DNA of 64,000 bases. It comes from Phytophthora quininea (lineage: Eukaryota; Oomycota; Peronosporomycetes; Peronosporales; Peronosporaceae). The notes below the pieces were generated by a model. That model made no database searches. It was not told where the DNA came from and saw only the letters and a list, made by a program, of their open reading frames with translations. A program made the position numbers and the translations under genes. Below are positions 1-10,602 of the stretch, piece after piece. Every line of letters starts with the position of its first letter. Positions within the stretch are counted from its first letter, which is position 1. The DNA lies in assembly GCA_011947345.1 (NCBI GenBank), contig JAAVTG010000531.1:62001-126000 (forward strand), given 5' to 3'.

Positions 1-459
1 CTCTCTAAGTACAAACGCCCCACCAACAACACTGCACACCGAAGCAGCGAAATGGCAAACCTGGCCAAAGCAAACCGCAGCTGATGTGCTGGCCATTTTT
101 GCCGACAATCAAACTGTTGTACGTTGCCAGTGAATGCTCGTTTGTTCCGATTGCTGCAAGACTGAAGCTCAAGCTTGGGAGACAATGTTGGTAGTCAGCG
201 AAATTCTAGGGGGCCAACAAAACTACCGGAAGTATGTAGTACGCAGAATTGATCTTGATATTGCAAATTCACATTGATCAAACAAACTAGCAGAATTCTG
301 ATTGAAAACACGACTCGGATGTAGATATATTATCACGGCGAACGAAGCAATGCTCGTCTTAACTTTGTTTTGCGCAGCTGAAACTAACGATACTGAAGAA
401 CCATTAGTGCTCGCAAAATACACGCTGAACCCCCTTGACTCCGCTCGCTCGCTTCAAAC
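1..459. other. Left-edge intergenic sequence
   Basis: I see no gene here. The segment lies downstream of the minus-strand phosphatase gene and probably holds its 3' UTR and terminator. The open frames present are short, lack convincing composition and match no family I know. A gene beginning left of the window cannot be excluded. Confidence 0.5.
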
Positions 460-1712
460 CTACGTGGATTTGCCTGCCGGAAGTGCGCCAGCAACTCCAC
501 TATCGTCCTCGTCGTCGACGTCCCCATTAGCCTCTCGCTCGGCCTTTTCCAGACGAGCACGCTCCTCTCGGATTTTCATCACGCCGCCGCCCTGGCCGAG
601 CTTTGCTCCAGGAAATTTAACAATCACGACGCTCATGTTGTCGCGACTGCACTCATAAAAATCACATCCGTCAGTCCTCCTATATCTACAATAAATACCG
701 ACGCCATGATTCCCTACCTCCCAGCACGAAGACAGTTGTCCAGAATTTCTTCCGCTATTAACTCCAAGTTGGACTCGCCGCTGTCCATGAGTTGGCGGAT
801 GTAGGCGCAGAGCTCGTCGTTGCTCATGACGTCCCAAATACCATCACACGCCAGCACCAGGAACTCCTCCGTGTTGTCGATCTTTTGCTTTTCAATATCT
901 GGCTCAGCAGAAACCTATCAAGAGCAGCAAGCAACCGTCACATCATCAGCACAGCAACAACAAAGCAGCCACCATCTAATTCACGAACCTGTTGTTGCTC
1001 CGCCGGTAGATCCGCACGAGCCTTGTAGGAAAAGTCGCCCAAAGCGCGTGACACTGCCAGGTCGCCATTGACGCGGTTGCTGCGCACCAATCCGCCGGCA
1101 TTCTGGATCCGCTTGCGTTCGTCAGCCTGCAACAGAACCATAAACTCCCCATATTAACCCTCCATTTACTACCACCACCACCTCTGTCCCCCTTACATTG
1201 ATGGGCTTGTGATCAAACGACATCTCGACCGTCCGGCCGCCCTTGGCCAAGACACTGCGCGAGTCGCCTGAGTTGGCCACGATGATGTGCGAGGGCGTCA
1301 CGAGCGCCACGATGGCCGTGCAACCGCTCTGGTCCGAGCCGTAGTTCTTCTCGAACGTCTCTCGGATGTCCTGGTCCAGGTTGAGGAAGGCGCTGCGCAT
1401 GGCCTGGCCGATCTTGTCCGGGTCGGCGCCCTCCGCCTTGCCGCCAGGGAACACACCGTCCTTCATGGCCTCCACCAGCTTCTGCGTGACCTTGTCGGCC
1501 GCCAGGTCGGCCGCCAGCCGCCCGCCGTGGCCGTCGAACACGGCGAAGAGCGAGCAGTTGGGCGGCAGGCCGTCGGGCTTGATCGTCGCCACGTGGGCGT
1601 CCTCCATGCCCGTGCGCCAGCCCTGCATGGAGGACACGGCGTACTCAAGGCCGTTGCCCTTGTCGGACTCGGACTCCTTCTCGGTGATCGGGGCGGCCAG
1701 GAAGTTGCCCAT
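460..1712 (-). CDS. PP2C-type protein serine/threonine phosphatase
   Basis: Metal-dependent phosphatase of the PPM/PP2C family, which removes phosphate from Ser/Thr of regulatory proteins. Four exons can be placed: 1712-1197, 1126-989, 902-718 and 646-460, all with GT-AG borders. Joined they give exactly 342 codons (341 residues) without a frame break. Visible motifs in order are the metal-binding DGHGG near residue 60, SGDSR near 150, GDFSYK near 205, ACDGIWD near 235 and RDNMS near 295, so the Mn/Mg-binding aspartates are present. The start is the ATG at 1712. It opens with Met-Gly-Asn, a plausible N-myristoylation signal, so the enzyme may sit at a membrane. The C-terminal tail (about 35 residues) is acidic and of low complexity. 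Family membership is certain; the subtype and substrate are not visible. Confidence 0.95.
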
Positions 1713-1952
1713 CGACGCTGCGCTTGTGGCTGATTGTCGCTAGGGGCTTTTGAATTGGATCCACAACGTACCAATACCGGTATCGTTTTCACTTGGGAAT
1801 TGTAAGAGAGAGCCGAAATACCGGTGAATCGATGGGTTGCACTTTGTGTGAAGAATGAGGAGTTCTGTAGGCGTATGTTTGGGATAGCAGATGAAGTGAT
1901 TTATTTAGTAACGAGGCGGCAGTGTGGTGGTCAATGGCGACGGCGACGGCTT

Positions 1953-2609
1953 CTAGTGGGATCGGATCGTAAAGCACAGCAGCACAAACACCAGCACCAC
2001 GAACATGATGAGGTACAGCATGTGCTTGCTGCCGCCCTGCTCCATCATGACGCCCAGCCGCTTCATGGTGCCGCCCAGAAGCCCTTCTGTGTTGTCGAAT
2101 TCCTTGCCCTGCAACGATTCATCGTAACGATAACACCCTGTCGTCAGTCACTTGCATCCTTGGTCCTTCTTGAAGGTGTCAAGAAGTAGGAAAAGAACAA
2201 TTTAAAAACTTACCATGCCGTCCAGGAATCGATTCTGGTCCACCACCTCAGCATGAATATTTCCCGACAACTGTAAGGCAAAACAAATAAATAAAATATC
2301 CATCAGCATAAAGCCTCAATAGCCTTCAATATGAAGTCGCTGTTGACGGACCTGCTTGAGCTGCGTGATCTGCAGGGACAAGTGGCTGATCTGTTCGTCG
2401 TTTTGGTCCTCTAGCAGCCTCTTTGCCTGCTCTCCATTGTCCACGGTGCCTCCGTTCTGCAGATAGAACCCAAGCGCAAGTTTTAGTAAAAGGTTTTACA
2501 AGACATGGGGGCTTCAGGGAGAGTTAGTCGCTACCTGCGTGCGCGAGGAGGCTCCCGAGAACAGAGATTCTCGTGCGGTGGCTCGTCCGTTCGCCATCCG
2601 ATTGTACAT
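1953..2609 (-). CDS. BET1-like Qc-SNARE (ER-Golgi traffic)
   Basis: Small tail-anchored SNARE of the BET1/SFT1 type, which pairs with partner SNAREs to fuse ER-derived or Golgi vesicles. Exons: 2609 (or further upstream) to 2535, 2456-2352, 2270-2214 and 2108-1953, all in phase 0, giving 130 residues. The SNARE helix carries the family signatures: LEDQNDEQISHL, then VVDQNRFLDGM with the central-layer glutamine, then FDNTEGLLGGTMKRL. A hydrophobic anchor (YLIMFVVLVFVLLCF) lies 7 residues before the stop. I start at the ATG at 2609. The reading frame stays open upstream to an acceptor at 2676, so a short extra 5' exon is possible. The neighbouring genes are unrelated. BET1 versus SFT1 cannot be settled by eye. 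Confidence 0.82.
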
Positions 2610-2943
2610 GAACCCCGAGAAGCGACTCCCGGCAGCGGTGCGTGGAGGAGGAAGACGCTGAAGCTGCTCCGGTTGCTGTGGCAAGACAGAGCCAAAATAG
2701 TTTATAATTTTGTCCAATAAAAGATAGCCACGTCCAAAGCGTTTGGATTGGACAAAACAAGTTTCAGAAGTCTTCCAGGTTCCAGGGAAAAGTTCCAGTT
2801 CCAGGTAAGTTGAAGTGCATTAACAACTTCAACTGTCGACAAGCGCATTGCATTTCATCAGCGCTGCTTACAGTTTGTGCGTATTCTGCTTGCCACTGGA
2901 CAGGCAGAACGGAGCCACTACACATCGACACGAGTTACAACAC

Positions 2944-4518
2944 TTAGGGCATCGAGTCCTCCGGGCGCTTGATGATCACCGTCTTGTGCTCCAGGTAGTT
3001 GCGCAGACCCAGCTCTCCGAGTTCGCGGCCGACGCCCGAGTCCTTGAAGCCGCCGAATGGGGTGTTGGCATCGAACACGTTGTAGCAGTTGACGTACACC
3101 GTGCCGGCGCGGAGGCCGTTGGAGATCTTGATGGCGTTGTCGACGTTGCTGGTCACGACGCCAGCGCCCAGTCCGTAGTTGGAGTCGTTGGCGCGCTCGA
3201 TCACCTCGTCGATGGTCTTGAACTTGAGGATGGACATGACGGGCCGAAGATCTCCTCGCGAGCGATGGTCATGTCGTCCGTCACGTCAGCGAACACCGTC
3301 GGTTGCACGAACCAGCCCTTGCTGCCGTGGCGCTTGCCACCGGTCAGCAGGCGAGCGCCTTCCTTCTGGCCTTCCTCGATGTAGCCCATGATCTTCTCGA
3401 ACTGGGTCTGGTCGATCTGCGCACCATTGTCGGTCTTGGGGTCGAACGGGTCGCCAACCACGCGAGCCTTGGAAGCCTCAACGGAGCGCTTGACGAACTC
3501 GTCGTAGATGCCCTCCTGACGTACACGCGAGTGCCGGCAATGCAGCACTGACCCATGTTGAGGAACAGACCCAGCTGCGACTGCTGAATTGCCAGGTCAA
3601 TGTCGGCGTCATCGCAGATGATGTTGGCCGACTTACCGCCCAGCTCCAGCGTGACGCGCTTCAGGTTGCTCACGTGCGAGGAGCGCATGATCTGGTAGCC
3701 GACCTCGGTGGAACCGGTGAAGGCGACCTTGTCGACGTCCGGGTGCTGAGCCAAGTGGCGACCAGCGGTGGGCCCCACACCAGGCACAATGTTCACGACA
3801 CCCTTGGGAAGCCAGCCTCGGCGATGAGCTCGGCAACACGCAGAGCCGACAGCGGCGTCTGCTCGGCAGGCTTGAGCACCACCGTGTTGCCAGCCGCCAG
3901 AGCGGGACCCAGCTTCCACGCCATCATGAGTAGCGGGAAGTTCCACGGGATGATCTGTCCGCAGACGCCGACCGGTTCGGCCTTGTTGTAGCAGAAGTAC
4001 GGGCCCGTGATGGGGATGACAGCGCCGTGGATCTTGTCGGTCCAACCAGCGTAGTAGCGGATGGTCTTGATGACAAGTCCAAGGTCGGCGGCCTTGGCGA
4101 CCGTGCAGGGCTTGCCGTTGTCCAGCGCTTCCAAAGCAGCGAGCTCGTCGATGTTCTCCTCAATGAGGTCGGCCAGCTTGTACATCAAACGCCCGCGGTC
4201 CGAGGCAGGCATAGTGCGCCACGGGCCTTCGAAAGCCGCGCGAGCAGCAGCCACGGCGGCGTCAATGTCGGCCGTGCCGGCCTCGGCGACGTCCGTGATC
4301 TTCTCCTCGGTGGCCGGGTTGAACGTCTCGAACGTTTTGCCCGACACGGACGGCACGAACTCGCCGTTAATGAACAGGTTGGTCTGCTTGACGGACACCT
4401 CGGCCGAGAAGTGGCGAGCCAGGATATTCGGCGAGGCCTTAGCCATGGTGGTGGCGGTGGAGCGGGCCAGGACGTTGGCCTGCACGCGCGGCAGTTGACG
4501 CAGGATCTGGCGCTGCAT
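2944..4518 (-). CDS. Mitochondrial aldehyde dehydrogenase (ALDH1/2 class)
   Basis: NAD-dependent enzyme oxidising aldehydes to carboxylic acids. It reads from an ATG at 4518, beginning with an Arg/Ser-rich, acid-free leader typical of a mitochondrial import sequence, then a full-length ALDH domain of about 525 residues. Visible are PWNFPLLM, the FTGSTEVG nucleotide-binding loop, LELGGKS with the general-base glutamate, and GQCC with the catalytic cysteine. The gene is single-exon but broken three times by single missing bases: near 3806 (GGFPKG reads out of frame), near 3520 (after TRVYV) and near 3243 (after EIFGP). In two of the three (near 3806 and near 3243), adding one base to a G/C run restores the conserved family sequence exactly; the 3520 site is also a single-base loss. 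I treat these as sequencing errors, not decay. Confidence 0.95.
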
Positions 4519-5304
4519 GGTGATGGAGGTGGGGAAGGCTGCTGCTGCTGCTTTGCTTGAGCTGTCGGCGGCGAAACGCAGAATGGCTGGCGCTCTCGTC
4601 CCAGCAAGAGTATCTCCTTCGCGCCGGCCTGTGAGTGCCGCCGAACGTGTTTGAAATCGCCGCCACTGACGTCAACACGCCTGAAACGCAAGACGCCTTG
4701 AACTTCAACCGGGTCAAACCGAGCTAGATGGCTCCGACTCGGAGAGCGCCCGCACCGAGGAAGGCTCGCTTCGTAAGCGCTGCTGCTTACGGGTGCTCCC
4801 GCGGGCAAGGCTGCCGCCGCGTTGAACTTGGCTCTCCTCCCATCCTTGCGGACCGCACCGAAGTCCGGCTAGCAGGCTTGGCGCGTGTCAAGCTTGACAA
4901 GCATGCATCGTCGGGACAATGCGCTGGGGCCGCGACCGTTGACAGCTACGACAATCGAGTGCTTGGTAAGACCTTCTTGGCACCTTGTTCCGGGCTGGCA
5001 GTGCATTGCTTAGCTCTGGCTGTCGTTCATCACAGCACTCAAGGAGATCTATAACTTCAACGTGCTTCACTTCGCCACTCGCGCTTGATTGCCGTCGAGT
5101 TGGGCTGGCACCAAGCAGAAAAGCGAATGACAACGACAGACAACACCCCAACGAAAACACCAACACGTCGGCTATAAATCCAGGCAATCTCAATTCAATG
5201 TTAAACCGAGTCGAGTAGCTGAAACAAATCTACACCGATGAGACTCGCCCGCGCCGGAGGCGTACAGGCCGCACCACGACAAGATTTTGCTCGCGCTAGA
5301 CGCC
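4519..5304. other. Intergenic region between ALDH start and EF2 end
   Basis: It contains the upstream region of the minus-strand aldehyde dehydrogenase gene and the downstream region of the minus-strand EF2 gene. Short open frames exist on both strands, but none shows family similarity or intron structure I can support. A TATA-like string (gctataaatc) lies near 5171, too far from the ALDH start (about 650 bp) to call its promoter with confidence. Confidence 0.5.
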
Positions 5305-7966
5305 TTACAGACGGTCGTAGAAACGGTCGAGCGGGGGCACCTCCGGGGAGAGACCCTTGCGGACGCGCACGCCGTTCACCAGCTTGCCGGCCATGTTGTT
5401 GGTGTCCGTCGGGTCACCGGCGATGGCCTGGTAGTGGTCGAACACGCACTGCGGGAAGGCCTTGCCACCGGTGCTCTGGCGCAGGTCGGCGGTGAAGCCG
5501 AACGACTCGTTGACGGGCAGGTACGCCTTCAGCTGCATCATGGGGGTACCCGGGCGCTGCTCCTCGGCGAACACGTGGCCACGACGGCGGGTCAGCACGC
5601 CGTACACGCCACCAACGGCGTCCTGGGGCACCTGGATGTCGGCAAGGAACACCGGCTCCATAAGAGCAGGCTCCGACACGAGCTGGCAGGCGTACACGAC
5701 ACGGCGAGTCGTGGGCAGGATCTGGCCCATACCACGGTGAATAGCATCAGCGTGGAGCACCACATCCAGCAGGTTCACGCGCATGCCGCGCACAACCTCC
5801 TCGCAAAGCACACCGTCCTTGGTGGCCCAGTTGAAGCCGCCCAGCACGGACTCCTTGATTTCGTTCAAGTACGACACACCCTTGGTGGCATCCACGAACA
5901 CGTTGGCACCCGTGCCGTCCGGGCCGTAGCCCCAGATCTTACGGGCGTCCGTGACGTCCCAGCCGTGGTTGTCGGCCAGGTAACGAGCACGGAGCTTGAA
6001 GTCGTAACGGGGGACACCTCCTGCTTGTCCTCCTCGATCTCGTCCGTGAGCTCGTCGCCTAGGGGCAGAGCCGAGCAGAACAGACGGTTGTGCTTGTTGG
6101 GGGACTTGGACAGGCATGTCTTTGAGGACTCGCCCGTGATCGTCTCACGGTAGGACACAACGGGCTCCGAGATCTTGACCTCCGTGCCCATGAACTCCTC
6201 CTGCAGATCCTTCAGACAGATCTCAAGGTGGAGCTCACCGGCACCGGCGATAATGTGCTCACCCGACTCCTCCGTGTAACACAGGACCATGGGGTCGGAC
6301 TTGGACAGACGCTTCATGCCTTCCACAAGCTTGGGCAGGTCCGAGGCGGTCTTGGGCTCAACGGCCACACGCACAACAGGCGACACCGAGAACTTCATGG
6401 TACGGATGGTGTGGCCCGTCTCGGAGGTGGTGATCGTACCGGACTTGAGCAGGTACTGGTCGACACCCACAAGGGCGCACGTGTTACCGGCCGGAATGTC
6501 CGGAGTCTGCTCGACGTAGCGGCCCATCATAATAACCGTACGCTGATGTTCTTCACCCACAGGTCGGTCTTCTTGCCGGGCACGTAGTTGGGGCCGAGCA
6601 TGCGCACCTTCTGGCCAGTGGCGATCTTACCGGCGAACACACGGCCGAAGGCGTAGAAGCGGCCCTTGTCCGAGGTCGGCACCATCTTGGACACGTACAT
6701 GACCAGAGGTCCGTTGACGTCGCACTTGCGGATGGCCACAGCGCACTCGTCGTCCAGGGGCCCTCGTACAAAGTGTCCACACGGTACTTCTGGGCCGTCA
6801 CGGGGACGGCAAGTGCACCACAATCATCTCCAAGACGGCGTCGGCGGCCGGCAGCCAGCGCTGCATGACACGCTTCAGGAGGGGCTTGCCCGTCAGGTCG
6901 CGCTCGTCCGACTTGAGCTCAACGCCCACAGCCTTCATCATCTTCTCGTACTTGGCCTTCTTGTCGTTCATGATGGCGTCGAACATCTTGATGATGGGGT
7001 CCATGATGAACTGGCAGAAAGCACGCTTGAGCGAGCCCGAGGCGTTGTTCTTGCTCGTCCACTTCTTGTTGGCGGCGTCGAAGTACCAGTCGCCCCACAG
7101 CTTCTGCATCATCTTGTCCTCAGCAATGCCGAACTTCTTGGAGTAGAGGCGAGCGAACTTCTTGAGCGTGAAACCCCACTGGTGGAGACCCGAACCGAAG
7201 GCAACCGTGCCCTTCTCGGGGTACACCTGCACGTCTCCGAGCTTCTCGTCGAAGTAGGTGGCGATGATGACGTTCACCGACTCGATGGCACGGGCGAAGT
7301 TCTGGTAGCAGTCCTCCGGCTCCAGGTGCAGCTCCAGCAGAGCGCGGTCCACCTTGTTCACCATGAGCACGGGCTTGACACGCTCGCTGATGGACTGGCG
7401 CAGCACCGTCTCGGTCTGCACGCACACACCCTCAATGGCGTCGACGACGACGAGAGCGCCGTCCGTCACACGCAGAGCAGCCGTCACTTCGGACGAGAAG
7501 TCAACGTGACCAGGCGAGTCGATCAGGTTGATCAGGTACGAGTTCTTGGAGATGGTCACCTCCTGGACGGCGGCGGCCTCGGCCTCCTCGGGGTCTCGTG
7601 GGCGATGGCGGCGGCCGTGGCGGCCTCACCGGCGTCCATGTCGTACTCGAAGAACATCGAGATACCGGTGGACTTGATGGTAATGCAGCGCTCCTGCTCG
7701 TCGGCGCGGGTGTCCGTGAAACGGGCCTCACCAGCGTGCTTGGCAGAGATAATACCGGCCTTGGAGACCAGCGAGTCCGTCAGCGTCGACTTGCCGTGGT
7801 CGACGTGAGCAATCACGGACATGTTACGAATGTTCTTCGTGTAGTCCATGATCTCACGCATCTGGTCGACCGTGAAGTTCACCTGAACGAGCGCACCATC
7901 AAATGCAAAGATTGGATTTCAGTTTTACTGTAGTTTTTCTCTCTGGTTGTTTTGCTATCGTACCAT
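5305..7966 (-). CDS. Translation elongation factor 2 (eEF2)
   Basis: GTPase that moves tRNA and mRNA through the ribosome. The coding part of exon 1 is only the ATG at 7966-7964, followed by a GTACGA donor; the next exon starts at 7882 with GTG AAC TTC, giving Met-Val-Asn-Phe-Thr-Val-Asp-Gln, the usual eEF2 start. Visible are AHVDHGK (P-loop), DSPGHVDF (G3), NKVDR (G4), the phosphorylatable FTDTRADE segment, the histidine-bearing HADAIHRG loop that is modified to diphthamide, and the terminal DRFYDRL. The frame is broken five times by one missing base: in the G runs at 7590-7593, 6802-6805, 6757-6760 and 6009-6013, and at about 6545. Restoring one base each time gives continuous family sequence, so the breaks must be assembly errors in an essential gene. 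Confidence 0.98.
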
Positions 7967-9097
7967 GGTTGCTGCTGGGGGAAGGTAGCTGGCGGGGGTG
8001 GATTCGGCTTTTCCCTTTCAGAATCCAAAGAGGAAATGGCGCCTGCCGAGCTTGAGGGGAGGGAGAAACGCAGCCAACAGAGAAAAGAGCCTAAACGGGT
8101 GGAGGGCAGGCGGCCCCGCGCGCATTGGCTGAAATGCTGTCTGCATACATTCGCCAAGTCAAACCGAGGTTAATTGAGGTTTTTCGCGCAAGCCGCCGGA
8201 TTGGACAAAAAGAAATTCCATCCATCAACCAGCGCCAAAATGCGGCTTCCAGGCGGTCTCCGTGCGGTCCGGCAGGGCGGCTGGCCCAACATGGAGAACA
8301 TGGCGTGCCCCGCAGGGTCGTTCGTGGCAGCGGATGCTGTGGCAGAAGTGCAGTTAGCTCCAGATGTAGGTGTAGTGTAGGTTTCGACAAGATCGCGCTT
8401 CAAGTGGAGTGTGGGGCAGAGATTGAATTGCAAAGCTCGTAGTTGTTTCCAGCTCTGCGATCAATGTTGCGGATGCCCATGACTATCGGTGCGGGCCCGC
8501 GAAGCGGCACCGGATCGACGAAACCTAGTGTGTCAAATGGGAAGCGGCGATGGGCAACAGTGGCGGTGTCCGAAGCAGCGGGGCGTCAACGATGCTGAGC
8601 GTGTCGTGCACGCGACAGGAAGCCTGCGAATGTCATTACGGCGGGCTATCACGCTGATAGTATATCAATATCGGCGATCCAAGCCCGACGCAGAACAGGA
8701 ATATCTTGTTGGGGAAGCTCCGAGGCGAGGGACTTCTCGGGATTCGACAAGAAGGGGGCCCAGAGCGGAGAGATCTCAAGCAAGGCCTGCAACGTGGCTG
8801 AGCCCGGACTCGGTAATCGAACTTCGTGTCCATGCTGCGCTGCGAGGTTCAACGCGATCACTCGACCAGGATCGTGATGCAGACGCAGCCCGGCCGTCGA
8901 CTTCATTTCCGCATCGGCGCGCAGGACCGCATCGTCACCGGAGCATTTGTAGCAAGAACTTCGAAGTTGCGTTGAAACATCTACACATGGAGACAGGTTT
9001 CTTAGCGTAACGAGGCTCGTGCAATTTGCACTCGCACTTCATTTTTATTTGATTTTTGTGTGTGGGTAATCTAGCCTACACTGGTCTCATCCCCGCC
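7967..9097. other. Region upstream of EF2, with weak coding signal
   Basis: This 1.1 kb separates the EF2 start from the end of the CHCHD2-like gene. Next to EF2 it should contain that gene's promoter and 5' UTR. On the minus strand, about 8999 to 8649, one frame stays open and has protein-like composition (for example LRADAEMKSTAGLRL and ALLEISPLWAPF), but it has no clear start and I recognise no family. The opposite-strand frame over 8489-9010 looks like its mirror. I do not call a gene. Confidence 0.35.
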
Positions 9098-9554
9098 TTA
9101 CATGTAGGCGCTCTGCTGCTGCTGCAGCTGGCACTGCTTGAACTGGTCTAGGTAGAACTGGCAGGAGCTGATGTCGTTGCTGTTGGTGTTGAGGCACTCC
9201 AGGAAGGCCTTCTGGTCGGCGCCGCACTGGTTCTGCTGCGGCGGCTGCGTGGCCTGGTAGTCCTGCTGCTGGGGAGCGGCCTCCTGCTGCTGCGGGGCGT
9301 CCGAGCCGCCCGACATGGAGCCAGCCACGGCACCCACGGCGCGGTGCGCGATGGCGCTGCCCGTGCCGAAAGCCATGCCCTGGGCCACCGTGCCCATGAG
9401 GCCACCCATCATGCTGCCGCCGCCGCTGGTCTGCGGAGCCGGGGCGGGTGCTGCCTGCGTGCGGGCCGGAGCGGGGGCGGGACGACGCGGCTGAGCGGGA
9501 GCTGGCGCGCGGCGGGGGGGGACGGGAGCTGCGCGAGGAACGTGAACGGCCCAT
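9098..9554 (-). CDS. CHCHD2/CHCHD10-like twin CX9C mitochondrial protein
   Basis: Small intermembrane-space protein of the CHCHD2/MIX17 family, imported by the MIA40 disulfide relay and linked to respiratory-chain and cristae function. The C-terminal half shows the full twin CX9C motif: C-GADQKAFLE-C and C-QFYLDQFKQ-C. Upstream is the conserved central helix with GTVAQGMAFGTGSAIAHR, and before that a Ser/Arg then Pro/Ala-rich leader starting at the ATG at 9554. The leader and the CHCH half lie in different frames. The break falls in a run of eight C (on the minus strand, near 9512-9519); the family-like Pro/Ala leader appears if that run is seven or ten long. This is a probable homopolymer error. 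The gene ends with a TAA at 9100-9098. Confidence 0.87.
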
Positions 9555-9795
9555 TGCCTGTCTGTGGTGTCTTGTGCTGCTGCTTGTGATCTAGCGGTTG
9601 AAACGGATTCTGACGGTACGGCCGAATCTAAATTTTACCAAAAGAATTGTCGAGAATGTTTCATGAAATTTGAGACGTGCGCTATCTTGCGGTTTGTAAA
9701 GAGTCTGCAACATGATGCACTTGCCATTCTGCAACGGTAAGACGCAAGGCTATCAACAAGCATTCTTCAAGCATGTTGACTAGCTGATCATCACT

Positions 9796-10412
9796 CTAGA
9801 AGATTCGCCTGCTGCGCTCCAGCTGCTCGATGCGGCTCGTCAACTGCTGCAGCTTGTCGTCCACGGCGTCGAAGCGGGCGTTCATCTGCTTCTGCAAGGC
9901 CGTCACCGTGGCCAAGATCAGCTCCAACGGACTGCTGTTCTTGTTACCACCGGTGGAAGAACTACCCAGCGTCTTGTCATCATCGTGTTGGGCAGCCGGA
10001 CCCTTGCTACTGACGCTAGGCCGCGCTCGTCGTGGCACCTTGAACTTGGACAGGTAAATCGTCTGCGGGTCGTTGCTTGCAGCGGCGTGGAAGAACGTGG
10101 CGCGTTTTCGCTTTCGGTGGAGGCGACGTCCACAAATGGAGATCTCTCTGGCAGGTGGAGTCCTCTACAGACGTGCGTCGATGGTAGTTCCTGGCCAGCG
10201 TACGAATGGGAACAAATTAATGTCTTTAGTAGCAATAGTGCAGAGCAAAGATGCTTACCATTTCTCCTGAGAGAAACGCTCCACTCCATTTCGCCAGAGA
10301 CATCCAAATGTGCAACCACTAGGCGTGGCGACAAGGTGCTTCCGACAATAGCCCGCATTTCCTGTTCCACATCACAAGTTAGCAACACACTCTTCAACGC
10401 AATCATCTTCAT
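9796..10412 (-). CDS. Hypothetical protein with C-terminal coiled coil
   Basis: Family not recognised. The first exon from an ATG at 10412 reads about 50 residues rich in beta-forming residues (SPRLVVAHLDVSGEMEW) up to a GTAAGC donor near 10260. The second coding block starts near 10169 and reads RRLHRKRKRATFFHAAA, then IYLSKFKVPRRARPSV, a Ser/Gly-rich linker, and a heptad-like coiled coil (LQKQMNARFDAVDDKLQQL) before the stop at 9796. The block is clearly coding, but its frame does not join the first exon through any splice pair I can find, so one base is probably missing. A globular beta head followed by a coil recalls XRCC4-like proteins, but I see no specific motif and make no functional claim. 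Confidence 0.45.
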
Positions 10413-10602
10413 CACAGTAATTCAACCTGAACAATGAGAAGGTCAGGTGACGTCAAGTGTGGAAGCTGGAGGAACCTTGTGACGTCCCATCGGCTCGCCT
10501 TACACTCCAGAAGAAGCAAATGAGAGTGAGCAGTCCTCCTCGATCGAGCTTGTAGCGAATGCTGTTCATTACCAAAAGCTTCAGAGATAGTAGACAAAGC
10601 TG

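Noticed and set aside
2944..4518. ALDH as a pseudogene
   Set aside because: Three one-base losses leave every catalytic residue and the rest of the sequence perfectly conserved, and the same error type hits eEF2 next door. Sequencing error is more likely.
6666..7808. Long plus-strand open frame (380 codons) opposite eEF2
   Set aside because: It mirrors the strongly biased codons of eEF2 on the other strand; its sequence is His/Leu/Val-rich without domains. The same applies to 5287-6153.
5305..7966. Programmed ribosomal frameshifting in eEF2
   Set aside because: Five shift sites without slippery heptamers or structure, in a gene not known to use frameshifting; homopolymer undercalls explain them.
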